The position numbers were made by a program, and so were the translations under genes. The notes beneath the pieces are model-generated. The model made no database searches and was not told the origin of the DNA. It saw nothing but the letters and a program-made list of their open reading frames with translations. A DNA stretch of 64,000 bases, taken from assembly GCA_012033595.1 (NCBI GenBank), contig JAAUQL010000006.1, positions 28,264 to 92,263 on the forward strand, read 5' to 3'. Shown in pieces: positions 1-11,001 of the stretch. This stretch comes from Cyclobacteriaceae bacterium. GTDB taxonomy: Bacteria; Bacteroidota; Bacteroidia; Cytophagales; Cyclobacteriaceae. How positions within the stretch are numbered: position 1 is the first letter of the stretch; every line of letters starts with the position of its first letter.

Positions 1-759
1 TTAAAAGCCAAACCAATATTTCTCCCAAATTTGGTATCGTTTATCAACCCGTCAAAGGAGTGGTTTCTGTATTTGCTAACTATATGAATGGATTCGTAAA
101 TGTGGCCCCCTCCCAGGTGACCGAAGCTGATGGTTCCAATCCAAGGTTAAAATCCTTTGACCCTGAAAATGCCAACCAGTACGAAGTCGGCCTCAAAACC
201 AATCTGTACAAAGACAGGATCTCGGCAACGGTCAGTTATTATGATATCATGGTGAAAACAGGGTGATGACAGATCCCGAAAACATAAACAATTCGATCCA
301 GGGAGGTGAAGTGGTTAGTAAAGGTTTCGAAATAAGCCTGATCGCCAATCCAATAGAAGGACTGAATGTCGTGGCTGGTTACAGCAACAACAATAGCGAA
401 GTAACCAAAGACAACCCGGGCGATGGCTATCTGGGACTACGCCCCGAAGAAGCTGGCCCGGAGCAGCTTATCAATTTTGGGCTGGATATTCGATTCCGCA
501 AGGCAGGTTGAAGGGATTGGGGATTGGTTTTGGCGGAAACAGCGCGAGTGCTCACAAAACCCTCAATAGGGACAACACGGGCACATTTACACTCCCAGCC
601 TTTACCGTACTCAATGCAGCGCTGTCTTATACAACAAACCAATATGCCATGATTCTGAAAATAAACAACCTGAGCGACCAAAAATATTATTCAGGCTGGT
701 CGACCGTTACACCACAAAATCTGCGAAACCTTTCTTTGAGCCTTAATTATAGATTTTAG
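1..759 (+). CDS. TonB-dependent outer-membrane receptor, C-terminal part (partial at window start, split by two frameshifts)
   Basis: ORFs 60-266, 263-511 and 508-759 read consecutively as a TonB receptor beta-barrel: NQYEVGLKTNLYKDRISATVSYYDI ... GFEISLIANPIEGLNVVAGYSNN ... LKINNLSDQKYYSGWSTVTPQNLRNLSLSLNYRF with terminal aromatic residue. Confidence 0.9.
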
Positions 760-764
760 AGTCA

Positions 765-1910
765 ATGCCATTAAAAAAAATAATTGGCAAAATACACCTT
801 TGGCTCGGACTCAGCTCCGGGCTATTGGTGTTTGTCATCGCTATTACGGGTTGCATTTATGCTTTTCAGGAAGAAATACAAAACGCTACGCAGAGCTATC
901 GTTTTATCCAGCAACAAGAAAAACCTTTTTTGCCACCATCTGAGATACAGCTTATAGCCCTCCAACAGTTGCCAGATAAACACCTGCATGCGATTATGTA
1001 CCAGGACAGTGTCCACGCTGCAAAGGCAATTTTTTACAGCTATGAAGACCAATATTATTTCTTTGTATATATCAATCCATATAGTGGAGAAGTTATGAAA
1101 ATCAAGGATGTCAATGCGGATTTTTTTCGGTTTATCCTGGATGGACACTTTTATCTTTGGCTCCCTCCAGAGATTGGCCAACCCATTGCTGCCTCTGCCA
1201 CGCTTATCTTTTTTTTCATGCTTATATCAGGAATTGTGCTGTGGTGGCCCAAAAAAAACACCCATTTACGGCAAAAATTGTCCATTAAGCGGGTTTCAGG
1301 TTGGAAACGAAAGAACTATGACCTCCACAGTGTCCTGGGGTTTTACATTTCCTGGCTGGCACTGATCCTGGTATATACCGGCTTGATATGGGGCTTTGAA
1401 TGGTTTAGAAACAGCGCGTATTATGTCGCTACAGGTGGGGAAGATTATGTGGAATATCACGATCCAGGGTCTAAAGAAATTAAGGACCAATCTGCGTCAA
1501 TACCAGCGATCGATCGGGTATGGGCCATCATGAATGCTGAATATCCCCAGGCTGATTGGATAGAAATCCATCCTCCCGAAGACTCACTTTCCTCCATTGC
1601 GGCCAATGCCAACCCTGATGGATCTACCTATTGGAAAACCGACTATAGATATTTCGATCAATATACCTTGGAAGAATTGTCTGTCCCCCATATTTACAAC
1701 AGGCTCCACGAGTCAGGTATGGCACAAAAGCTTTTCCGGATGAATTATGATATCCATGTAGGAGGGATATTGGGATTGCCTGGAAAAATAATCGCCTTTT
1801 TGCTGAGCCTGACCATTGCCTCACTTCCAGTGACAGGTTTTGTTTTTTGGCTGGGTAAAAGAAAGAAACATAAAACACATCTGTCTTATCCATTATCCTC
1901 AACTTTATAA
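765..1910 (+). CDS. PepSY-associated TM helix domain protein (iron-uptake-associated)
   Basis: N-terminal KIIGKIHLWLGLSSGLLVFVIAITGCIYAF, ISGIVLWWPKK, DLHSVLGFY; sits directly downstream of a TonB receptor. Confidence 0.9.
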   Translation: MPLKKIIGKIHLWLGLSSGLLVFVIAITGCIYAFQEEIQNATQSYRFIQQQEKPFLPPSEIQLIALQQLPDKHLHAIMYQDSVHAAKAIFYSYEDQYYFFVYINPYSGEVMKIKDVNADFFRFILDGHFYLWLPPEIGQPIAASATLIFFFMLISGIVLWWPKKNTHLRQKLSIKRVSGWKRKNYDLHSVLGFYISWLALILVYTGLIWGFEWFRNSAYYVATGGEDYVEYHDPGSKEIKDQSASIPAIDRVWAIMNAEYPQADWIEIHPPEDSLSSIAANANPDGSTYWKTDYRYFDQYTLEELSVPHIYNRLHESGMAQKLFRMNYDIHVGGILGLPGKIIAFLLSLTIASLPVTGFVFWLGKRKKHKTHLSYPLSSTL

Positions 1911-1974
1911 TGTCCGCCACAAGTGGGTTTTGCCTGGGAATTGACTACCAGCCAAATTCCTTGTTAAAGGACAT

Positions 1975-2440
1975 GCAAAAATCTGGCGGCAAGATGATAT
2001 CGCCATCGATGAAGTGGAAATACCTGATTCGATGTACAATGATTTTCTACTGGACAGGGGAAAGATATACAAGGTAATTTTCCAAAAACAGCAATATAGG
2101 TTTTGCTTTTATTGGCAGGGTCTGCTGTTGCCGTGCAGGAGGTTGTGGTTTAGAAGAGGTTAAGGCACCGGTATCTTTAGATGAGGACTTTGAATTTTTC
2201 GATTATTATATACTTTTCGGCACCTCTCTCAAAGTACAGAAAGTACGTGTTTACAATTACCAGGCAACACATGGCCATCAAATTGGTGGCAAAGGTAGGC
2301 TAAAACAATTTTTTGGATATAAAGCTGAAAAGAAACTGGAATTGGGAAAGAACGATGCCATCTCTGGTGAAACCATATCGGCCAACTCCATCACCTACAA
2401 TGTCCAGGAGTCGTACCGTTACTTAACACCCAAACGGTAG
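1975..2440 (+). pseudogene. FMN-binding domain protein, frameshifted (absent from ORF track)
   Basis: Manual translation: KIWRQDDIAIDEVEIPDSMYNDFLLDRGKIYKVIFQ then after a frame change GFAFIGRVCCCRAGGCGLEEVKAPVSLDEDFEFFDYYILFGTSLKVQKVRVYNYQATHGHQIGGKGRLKQFFGYKAEKKLELGKNDAISGETISANSITYNVQES. DAISGETISANSIT resembles the FMN_bind covalent-flavin motif region. Confidence 0.7.
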
Positions 2441-2461
2441 AACAAGGCATAAAATCCATGA

Positions 2462-3222
2462 TTATAAAGTGATGCCCACCGGGCAATGGTCTGAGCCTTC
2501 CACCTCATTGAGGATAAAAGTCTCCTGCACAAGATCCTTCAATGCCCTGCTAACCAGAAAGTAGTCGATTCTCCAGCCAATATTCTTGCTTCGGGCGCCG
2601 CCCGATAGCTCCACCACGAGTACTTGACCTCTTCGGGATATTTGCTTCTAAAAGTATCGATAAATCCATGGTCGATTAAGGCATTCAAACCATCTATCTC
2701 CTTTTGGGTATATCCCGCAGATTTGTTGTAGTTGGCCTTGGGCCTGGCCAGGTCGATGGGTTGGTGCGCTACATTAAAGTCACCGCAAACCACTACTGGC
2801 TTCTTTTCTTCAAGCCGTTTCAAATAGGCCAAAAAGTCCAGATCCCAGGTTGACCGGTAGTTCAGCCTCAGCAGCTCGCTGCCAGAGTTGGGCACATATA
2901 CCGTCACCACGAAGTAATTCTCAAACTCTGCAGCGATGACCCGCCCCTCCTGATCGTGTTCTTCTACCTCCATATCATATTGGACATTCAGCGGCTTTTG
3001 ACGCGAAAGTATGGCAGTGCCCGAATAGCCCTTCCTTGCTTTGGATGCATTGGCATATACATGATAACCCTCGACAAGCTGAAGCGCGATCTGTACTTGT
3101 TCGCACGTGGCCTTGGTTTCTTGCAGGCATAAAATGTCCGCATCCATTTCTTTGACCTTCTGGACAAAATTTTTGTTGAGAATAGCACGTATGCCATTGA
3201 CATTCCAAGAGACGATTTTCAT
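2462..3222 (-). CDS. xth: Exodeoxyribonuclease III family (frameshifted near C-terminus)
   Basis: MKIVSWNVNGIRAILNKNF...DILCLQETKA...VVCGDFNVAHQPIDLARPK; continuation in another frame (NIGWRIDYFLVSRALKDLVQETFILNEVEGSDHCPVGITL*) ends at 2462. Confidence 0.92.
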
Positions 3223-3557
3223 TGGTTTTACTGGATTGTTTAAACTTTTGAAATAAATACTAAGTGCTGACTTTTGCTAAAAATGGAGTGTAAAATGTAC
3301 AGTCTTACTAAATCTTTTTAAATGTACGAAAATGTCAGTCGCCGGTAGCATATAAAATATTATAGCCAACACACTTAATACCAACTTTGCCGAATAGGGA
3401 TTATAGCCTAAAATGATAATAGTACACCACTTTTTTTAACTGGTTTTTTTGGACAATATCGTAGGAGATGTAGAACTACAATGTATTTTGACCTATCGGT
3501 TTCTTGTAGAAATCGTCTAAATTTAGAATTAACTTACTGAACTTTATTTTTATACTT

Positions 3558-5140
3558 ATGCGCTCAAGATCAATCCTATCCTTTGCTATTTCGCTGTTGC
3601 TTTTTAGCTGTACACAACAAAAAGAAACAACAACCATAGATCCTGGGGAAATCAGGGCTCTCTCCAATCCCATTTTTGTCTTCAACAATGCTTTCATCAG
3701 CAATGAAGTCCAACAAATATCATTGGAAGACCAAGCCGTTTTATTAAATGAACTTGGTTTTGATGGCATTGAGCACCAGGAGGTAGAAGGGCTGCTAGAG
3801 ACAGAAAAAGTGTTTAAAAATCATGGCCTGAATATTTATGCGGATTATATGAAAATAGATATCGATCATGAACCACACTATTTGCTGGCTTGGAAAGAAG
3901 TGATTCCGAAGCTGAAAGGATCGAACATAATTTTATGGACACATATCCATTCTGAAAAATACCAACCATCTGATGAATCTGCCGATGAAGAAGTAGTAAA
4001 AATACTGGTGGAATTGGCCGATTTCGCGGAGCCTTATGGCGTGCGTATTGCCATCTATCCCCATACCGGATTTTTAGCTGAGAAGTCTGATGATTCTTAT
4101 CGACTGGCTGTTAGGGCCAACCGCAGTAATGTGGGTTCTGTTTTCAACCTTTGCCACTTTTTAAAAACAGAAAAGGAAGAAAACCTGAAATCAGCAATAA
4201 ACAGGACGTTGCCAAGACTTTTTGCCGTTTCCATTTCAGGGCTGACGGAGGCGATACACAATCCATGAACTGGGATCAATTAATTCAACCGTTGGGAGAC
4301 GGAAGTTTTGATGTATATCCTGTTGTTGAACTGCTGGCCGACATAGGTTATACCGGGCCAATCGGGGTCCAATGCTATAATATTCCAGGCGATCCGTTCA
4401 TTTATTTGAAAAAGAGCCGCGCTACCTGGGAAAAATGGAAACAGCAATATGCCTGCACTCCCAATAAACTTACTGAAACAGAGCAGCAGGAAGGCTGGCA
4501 GCTCCTCTTCGATGGTAAAAGCGTTGAACAGTGGAAAGGCGTCAACCTGGATTCATTCCCGACGTCAGGATGGAAAGTGTTAAATGGAAATCTGATTGCC
4601 AAAGCTGCCTACGGTGACGAATCAGGAAATGGTGGTGATATTCTTACAAAAAAGAAATTTGGCCAATTTATATTGAAATGGGATTGGCTCATGGAGACTA
4701 AAGGTGGCAATAGTGGAGTAAAATACTTCGTACAGGAAGGTATTGGTGATAATACCGCATATGGCTATGGATTGGAATACCAAATTCTTGATGATAACAA
4801 CCATGAATGGATGCTAAATGGAAAGATGCAACCCAACGACTACCATACCATGGGTGCACTATATGAATTGTATCCTGCTTCCGCAGATAAGCGCCCCAGC
4901 CCACTCGGGCTGTGGAATACCAGCATGATTGTGTGTGAAGGAAGCCGTGTGGAGCACTGGCTCAATGGATATAAAATAGTGGAGTATGACCGCACAAGTG
5001 ACGATTTCAAAGAAAAAATAGCTCAAAGTAAATTCAGGGATATCCCTGATTATGGCACTTTTGCTACCGGTCATATTTTGCTTCAAGATCATGGCAGTAC
5101 TGTGCAATACCGGAACTTAAAAATAAAAGAACTTCCATAA
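3558..5140 (+). CDS. Sugar phosphate isomerase/epimerase-like domain fused to DUF1080 (3-keto-disaccharide hydrolase) domain, one frameshift
   Basis: ORF 3558-4268 (lipoprotein-like N-terminus, AP_endonuc_2-type TIM barrel) continues into 4151-5140, with GWQLLFDGKSVEQWKG...GGDILTKKKFGQFILKWDWLMETKGGNSGVKYFV, a DUF1080 signature. Confidence 0.85.
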
Positions 5141-5157
5141 GCCATAAACCCGGAAAA

Positions 5158-6480
5158 ATGAATTTGAAACGCAGGAAATTTTTGAAAAAGTCAGCGATAG
5201 GGTCAATAGCATCATTTGCCATCCCTGCCATTATTCCCTCTTCTGTATTGGGCGGCACCGCGCCTTCCAACCGCATCAATCTAGCCATGATTGGCTGTGG
5301 ACGACAAACTATCAATCCCAATATTCCACAACTTTTAAATTCGAGCCACGCCAAAATTGTGGCAGTCTGCGATTTAGATACATGGAGACTTGCCAACGCG
5401 CAAAAACAAGTCAATGATTTTTATTCAAAAGAAAAGACCGGAAGATATAGTGGCTGCAAAACAATGACCGACCACCGGGAAGTCATGCTTGATAAAGATG
5501 TAGATGCCGTAATGATTGCCACACCTGACCATTGGCACGTGCCAGTAGCTATAGAGGCTGCAAGGGCAGGTAAACATATTTCATTGGAGAAACCTATCTC
5601 TACATGCATTGGTCACGGCCAAAAATTAATTGAAGCAATCAAGGAACATAAGGTCATTACGCGCAACGATAGCGAGTTTCGGACTCTGCCTTCTTTTCAT
5701 AAGGCTGTAGAACTCGTTCGCAATGGGCGTATTGGAAAGATCAACCGTATTTACGTCGCAGTCCCTGCAGAGCTGAACGGATCGGCATTGCCACCACAAC
5801 CCACTGCTAAAGTACCTGCAGAACTCAACTATGATCAATGGCTAGGACCAGCATGGGAAGCCCCCTATACTGAAAAACGTGTCCATGACCAAAAATCCTA
5901 CGGACGCCCTGGCTGGATGCGGGTAGATGCTTATTGCAATGGGATGATTTCAAATTGGGGAGCACATCTTATGGGTATTGCCCAGTGGGGGAACAACACA
6001 GAATATACTGGCCCTATCTTAATAGAAGGTACTGGACAATTTGACAAAGGATTGTGGAACACACTAAATCAATTTGATATCAGATATGAATATGCCAATG
6101 GCGTAGAGTTGTTCTATAAAATCGAGCGACCATATGTGCGCTTTGAAGGTGCCGAGGGCTGGGTAGAAGTGGAATACCCAGACAAACTCAGCGCAAGCTC
6201 AAAGGAAATTCTGGATTCTGTGATCAAGCCCAATGAGATGTTGCTCAAGGATATCCCTTCTGACAAAGAAGATTTCTTGATATCAGTAAAAGAAAATAGC
6301 CCTTCACTCGAACCACTGGAGACAGCCCATCGTACCATTTCAATGTGCCAATTGGGCTTGATCTCCGTCCGTGTTGGTACGGCGGTGAAATGGGATCCTG
6401 ATAGCCAACAAATCGTAGAGGACAATGCTGCCTCGGCGATGTTGGACATACCTATCAGAGAAAAATATTTCAAATTTTGA
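5158..6480 (+). CDS. Gfo/Idh/MocA family oxidoreductase (signal-bearing)
   Basis: MNLKRRKFLKKSAIGSIASFAIPAIIPSSVLGG leader then INLAMIGCGRQ...VDAVMIATPDHWHVPVAIEAARAGKHISLEKPIS. Confidence 0.93.
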   Translation: MNLKRRKFLKKSAIGSIASFAIPAIIPSSVLGGTAPSNRINLAMIGCGRQTINPNIPQLLNSSHAKIVAVCDLDTWRLANAQKQVNDFYSKEKTGRYSGCKTMTDHREVMLDKDVDAVMIATPDHWHVPVAIEAARAGKHISLEKPISTCIGHGQKLIEAIKEHKVITRNDSEFRTLPSFHKAVELVRNGRIGKINRIYVAVPAELNGSALPPQPTAKVPAELNYDQWLGPAWEAPYTEKRVHDQKSYGRPGWMRVDAYCNGMISNWGAHLMGIAQWGNNTEYTGPILIEGTGQFDKGLWNTLNQFDIRYEYANGVELFYKIERPYVRFEGAEGWVEVEYPDKLSASSKEILDSVIKPNEMLLKDIPSDKEDFLISVKENSPSLEPLETAHRTISMCQLGLISVRVGTAVKWDPDSQQIVEDNAASAMLDIPIREKYFKF

Positions 6481-6497
6481 TATGCATTCAAATTAGT

Positions 6498-6645
6498 TAA
6501 TAGGGTCTGCCAATACCTCTCTATTATCATGTTTTCAACTAATTCACCAGGATTTTGCTTTATTTTCGCTTAGCTTTTGAATGAATATTTGGTCATCAGA
6601 CTAATAGTGCTTGCCCTTGAACCAGTGATGAGAAACAATTAAAAT
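6498..6645. repeat. Degenerate dispersed repeat, family A copy 1
   Basis: Aligns by eye with 34482-34628 (TTTTGAATGAATATT..., TGCxCTTGAxCCAGTGATGxGAAACAATT). Confidence 0.7.
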
Positions 6646-6731
6646 AAATTAGTGTTGAAAGACCTTTTAGTACACCATATCTGCACAGAAATTCCTTGGT
6701 TGTTTTTTCTTTCAACAAAAAAAGGTATATA

Positions 6732-6805
6732 ACCAAAGAAAAATCAAGACGAAACAATGTTTCCACACTCCTCCTCTTCCTTGTTGAGCCAGCGCTCGTT
6801 TCCAT
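6732..6805. repeat. Dispersed repeat, family B copy 1
   Basis: CAAAGAAAAATCAAGACGAAACAATGTTTCC...TTGTTGAGCCAGCGCTCGTTTCC, shared with 51015-51101. Confidence 0.65.
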
Positions 6806-6946
6806 TAATTTTGTCATATACAAAATTTTACATTTTTAAGCTTACCTTTCTTTATGCAGAGACACAGCCTCAGCAAAAGAAACTGAAGGTGAATGAGCAT
6901 TGATTGCTTTGGATAAAGCAAATAAAAGGCAGTAAAATTTACCTAA

Positions 6947-8119
6947 TCACAACGCCATCCTCAATGCCTCATGCAACTCATCCCGGTCGAGATCTATTGG
7001 GTTGAACTTATTGCTGGTGTTATCAATGATTTTTTCAAAATCATTTTCTGTGACGCCATAAGCACCAAGGCCGGGTATAGCAAAGCCATCAGTCCACTGT
7101 CCAATAACTCCAAGCAGCAAGTCGATATAGTAAGCATCGCTGGTGTTTTTGTCTTTGCTGAAGAGTTTGCCAATACGTGCATATTTCCACAAGCGCTCGC
7201 CACCTCCGTGTTCTTTCCTAAGTTTTGCTACGGTCAGTTGGTTGACGGGCGCCATCATGCGGGCGCATATTAGTCCATGTGGTATATCGAAGTATCCGCC
7301 TATGGATGAGGCAAATCCATGTACCGTACCCAAGCCAGCGTTGGCCAGCACCAGGCCAGAAAGCATAGCGGCATAGGCCATCCCTTCTCTGGCCAACAGT
7401 TCCTGTCCATGATTGACGGCCACAACCAAGCTGTCGCGCACCTTGCGGATACCATCCACTGCCAATGCATCGCTCATCGGGTTGGCGCCAATAGAAAGGT
7501 AAGCTTCGAGCAATTGTGTGAAAGCGTCCATTCCACTTTGGGCGGTGACGGACTTGGGGCAATTGAGCATTAGCTTCGGATCTACCAGGGCAATGTCAGG
7601 CACATAGCGGTCGTGCCGGATGGACTTTTTATACCCCTGAGCCCCCACTTCGCTGATCACGGCGTTTTTGGTGGTCTCCGAACCCGTACCCGCCGTGGTG
7701 GGTACTGCAATGAAGGGAAGCTTTTGGCCTGAAGTCTGCCTGGTACCGACACCCTCCAGATACTCCGCAACTGAGCCTTGCTCAAACCACATGGCCGATA
7801 TGGCCTTGCCTGCATCTACCACACTACCACCTCCGATGGCCACCACCACATCCACGTCTCTGTCTCTGTATTGAGACACATATCCGTCAATGATGCCGGG
7901 AGTTGGTTCTTTTTCAACCACACAGTGTTCCCAACTGATGTGGGTCGTTTCAAACAGATTTCCAAGTTTTTTCCAGTGTGCCGATTGTACAAATGAATGC
8001 TTGCCCGTGACCAGCAAGATTGATTTTCCATAGCCCTCGATGTGCTTTGGAAGCAGGCTCAACTTGCCCGAACCAAATATGATCGCGGGCGAAGCAGCAA
8101 ATTTAAAGTCTATTCCCAT
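6947..8119 (-). CDS. Iron-containing alcohol dehydrogenase
   Basis: DVVVAIGGGSVVDAGKAISAM, AVPTTAGTGSETTKNAVIS, GMDAFTQLLEAYLS, GLGTVHGFASSIGGYFDIPHGLICA. Confidence 0.93.
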   Translation of the reverse strand: MGIDFKFAASPAIIFGSGKLSLLPKHIEGYGKSILLVTGKHSFVQSAHWKKLGNLFETTHISWEHCVVEKEPTPGIIDGYVSQYRDRDVDVVVAIGGGSVVDAGKAISAMWFEQGSVAEYLEGVGTRQTSGQKLPFIAVPTTAGTGSETTKNAVISEVGAQGYKKSIRHDRYVPDIALVDPKLMLNCPKSVTAQSGMDAFTQLLEAYLSIGANPMSDALAVDGIRKVRDSLVVAVNHGQELLAREGMAYAAMLSGLVLANAGLGTVHGFASSIGGYFDIPHGLICARMMAPVNQLTVAKLRKEHGGGERLWKYARIGKLFSKDKNTSDAYYIDLLLGVIGQWTDGFAIPGLGAYGVTENDFEKIIDNTSNKFNPIDLDRDELHEALRMAL

Positions 8120-8421
8120 ACCGCCATGCCTATTGGTGCCAGTAAGGTATATTTCTCACCCATTCTGGGTTTGTACATCCACTCGGCTACGGTATCGCGC
8201 CAGATTTTATAGTGTTCGGTTTCTTTGTGTGCCGCAGCGGCATCTTCTGAGATATATGCTTCGTAGATCACAAACTTGGAAGAATTGTCATCGGCCTGCG
8301 ACAGGTCGAAACGCAGGTTTCCCGGTTCTTTTATTGATTTTTTGTGGTTGGCAATCGTGGCCTGAATAAATGAATCTATGTTTTTGGGCTTGACCCAAAC
8401 ATGTACGAAAGTGACAATCAT
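8110..8421 (-). CDS. Antibiotic biosynthesis monooxygenase (ABM) domain protein
   Basis: VTFVHVWVKPKNIDSFIQATIANHKKSIKEPGNLRFDLSQADDNSSKFVIYEAYISEDAAAAHKETEHYKIWRDTV. Confidence 0.88.
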   Translation of the reverse strand: MIVTFVHVWVKPKNIDSFIQATIANHKKSIKEPGNLRFDLSQADDNSSKFVIYEAYISEDAAAAHKETEHYKIWRDTVAEWMYKPRMGEKYTLLAPIGMAVWE

Positions 8422-8582
8422 AGTGCTATTTTTTTGTTCAAAAAGAACTTAAAGTTAAGGCTTAACTGGCACAGATGAAAAAACACACCGTAGTATTTGT
8501 ACCGATTGTTTTTGCGTTCAGATCGATTTAAGGAGCATTTTTTCTTATAAATACAGGTGACAATTGCCGATTTCGTTCATTA

Positions 8583-8681
8583 ATGGTAAATCTTAAGTTT
8601 ATGGAGAATTTTAAGGATGTCGCCATCATTTTTGCAAAAGTGTTCCTTCTGGTAGTTCTGGCTATTTTTTTACTTACATAA
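8583..8681 (+). CDS. Putative small membrane peptide (32 aa)
   Basis: ATG-TAA reading MVNLKFMENFKDVAIIFAKVFLLVVLAIFLLT with one hydrophobic helix; short and otherwise unsupported. Confidence 0.3.
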   Translation: MVNLKFMENFKDVAIIFAKVFLLVVLAIFLLT

Positions 8682-8714
8682 GTTGCCAAAAAATCCACCC
8701 TCGAAAACGATTAA

Positions 8715-9246
8715 AGCTGAATTTCATCCACATCAGGCCCAACTATTTCAAACATAAAGGCAAACCGGAAACCATAAAAAAAGCCTTGTGAGACCGGGAT
8801 GCAATATACTGATTGACCCATCCCTGCAGGTCAACGAATTTTCGCCCAAGCTCGGTGTCGGCATGGAGCCCCATGCCCAGCTCATTGCTAACGATAATGA
8901 AATCGGCCTTCTGGGCAAACAAGTCATTTAACTCATCCTTTGCTTCTTGCAGGCAGCGATCGATATCGGCACTATGATCCATATAAAAATTGGTGAGCCA
9001 AAGTGTAACACAATCCAGTAATACCACGCGTCCTTCAAAATCATGTTTCGAAAGGTATTTTTCTTCTTCAATATTTGTCCAGCGCTCATCGCGGTCGGCC
9101 TGGTGTCGCTCAATACGTGCCTGGTGGTCATTGTCCCAAATGCGCGATGTGGCCAGATAAACCGGTGTGTCAGATAGATTGAGCGCCAGTCGCTGCGCAA
9201 AAGAGCTCTTTCCGCTTCTGGCACCGCCACTGATGTAGTAGATCAT
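8715..9246 (-). CDS. cobU: Bifunctional adenosylcobinamide kinase/guanylyltransferase (frameshift at 3' end)
   Basis: MIYYISGGARSGKSSFAQRLAL...VVLLDCVTLWLTNF...DFIIVSNELGMGLHADTELGRKFVDLQGWVNQ. Restoring one T in the TTT run gives GLPFMFEIVGPDVDEIQL*. Confidence 0.9.
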
Positions 9247-9385
9247 GTTTGGTTATTTGGTTAGTGTATTACTGAGTGATTAAATCGATGGAATGGAGGG
9301 ACATTAAAATGTAATTTACCGTGCCTGCCTCGAAATTAGCGCAAAAAAATTGAAGTAAACAAAGCCTGAACCCGGGCAACCTGGC

Positions 9386-10012
9386 TTAAGGTATATCCAA
9401 AAATTTATGTATCTGCAAAGATATTTCCCAATGCGGATTGTTCTTGATATATGCCACGATTTGCGGCATCATGTCCCGGGCTTTTGACCATTCTGGCTGC
9501 AAAAAGAGTTTACAACCCCATTTCACCTTACCGGACATATTCTCTGCCCAGGCGAAGTCATTTTTATTATAAACAATCACCTTGAGCTCATCTGCCGACT
9601 GCAAACATTCCTGCAAAGGTTTTTTAAATTTCTTTGGCGAAAGGCAAATCCAATCCCAGGTGCCTGTGATCGGATAGGCGCCTGAAGTTTCTATATGGGT
9701 CTGAAAGCCATTTTTTCTGAGCTGAGCGGTGAGTTCGGCAAGGTCGTACATGCATGGCTCTCCGCCCGTAACCACCACAATACGCGATTTGGCTCCACTG
9801 GCTTGAGTTATGATCTTGCGGATATCGGTCAACGGATGTGCTGCGGCATCCCATGATTCCTTTACATCGCACCATGAACATCCGACATCACAGCCTCCCA
9901 GGCGGATAAAAAAGGCTGCCTTTCCGGAATGATGCCCTTCGCCCTGGAGGGTGTAAAAACTCTCCATCAGTGGCAATTTGCCATTTAAAGGATTTTGTTC
10001 ACTGTGCGACAT
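9386..10012 (-). CDS. queE: 7-carboxy-7-deazaguanine synthase (radical SAM)
   Basis: PLMESFYTLQGEGHHSGKAAFFIRLGGCDVGCSWCDVKESWD...VVVTGGEPCMYDL. Confidence 0.93.
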   Translation of the reverse strand: MSHSEQNPLNGKLPLMESFYTLQGEGHHSGKAAFFIRLGGCDVGCSWCDVKESWDAAAHPLTDIRKIITQASGAKSRIVVVTGGEPCMYDLAELTAQLRKNGFQTHIETSGAYPITGTWDWICLSPKKFKKPLQECLQSADELKVIVYNKNDFAWAENMSGKVKWGCKLFLQPEWSKARDMMPQIVAYIKNNPHWEISLQIHKFLDIP

Positions 10013-10036
10013 TCAGGAAGTTGATAATAAAATTTC

Positions 10037-10920
10037 TTATTTGTATATGGCCTTTTGCGACGCCAGGAGCGTATTCATGAGCAGCGAAGCGCGGGTCATA
10101 GGACCAACTCCTCCGGGTACGGGAGTAATATAACTGCATTTGGGAGCTACTTCATCAAAATTAACGTCACCTTTGAGCGAAAGCCGCTTTTCTTCGATGG
10201 GTCCTCGACCCTCGAAATCCCCACATCTATCACCACGGCACCATCGCGAACCATATCGCCGGTAAGAAAGCCGGGAATACCCAGCGCGGCAATAATGATA
10301 TCTGCCTGTAAGGTCATGGCCTTGATATCTTTGGTGCGGCTATGGCAAAGGGTAACGGTGCAATTGCCAGGATAAGCCTTTCGCGAAAGCAACATACTCA
10401 TTGGCGAACCCACAATATCACTGCGGCCTATCACGACACAGTGTTTGCCTGCGGTTTCTATCTTATACCTTTCGATGAGCTGCAATATTCCGTATGGGGT
10501 GGCCGAAATATATGCCGGAAGACTCTTGGCCATGCGACCCACATTCACTGGATGGAAACCATCCACATCTTTTTCGGGTTTGATCATATCGGTCACCTTG
10601 TCCACAGAGATATGCTTTGGAACAGGCAACTGTACTATAAGTCCATCAATATCAGGATCAGCATTTATTTTCTGAACCTCAGCAAGCAGCTCTGCTTCTG
10701 AGACCGAACCATCGAATCGCTTTAAAGTAGAGACAAAACCCACCTGTTCGCAATCCTTCACTTTGTTGCTCACATATGTTTCGCTGGCGCCATCGTTGCC
10801 GACCAAAATCGCAGCCAGATGAGGTATTTTACCACCCTGGGATTTTATCACTTTTACCTTTTCTGCTATTTCTATCCTGATATCGGATGAAGTCTTGTTT
10901 CCGTCAAGTATTATCGCCAT
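10037..10920 (-). CDS. folD: Methylenetetrahydrofolate dehydrogenase/cyclohydrolase (frameshift near C-terminus)
   Basis: [52 protein letters not shown]-terminal [33 protein letters not shown] is present in a shifted frame. Confidence 0.93.
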
Positions 10921-11001
10921 ACGAATATTGTTTTGTGTAGTTCGCTCAGGGTTAATTGTTGTTTATGCAAACAACCCAAAACCAAAAGCTGGCTACTGTT
11001 G

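Noticed and set aside
8715-9246. cobU as part of the corrinoid methyltransfer cluster
   Set aside because: About 30 kb away in a different context; it may support corrinoid salvage but there is no linkage evidence.
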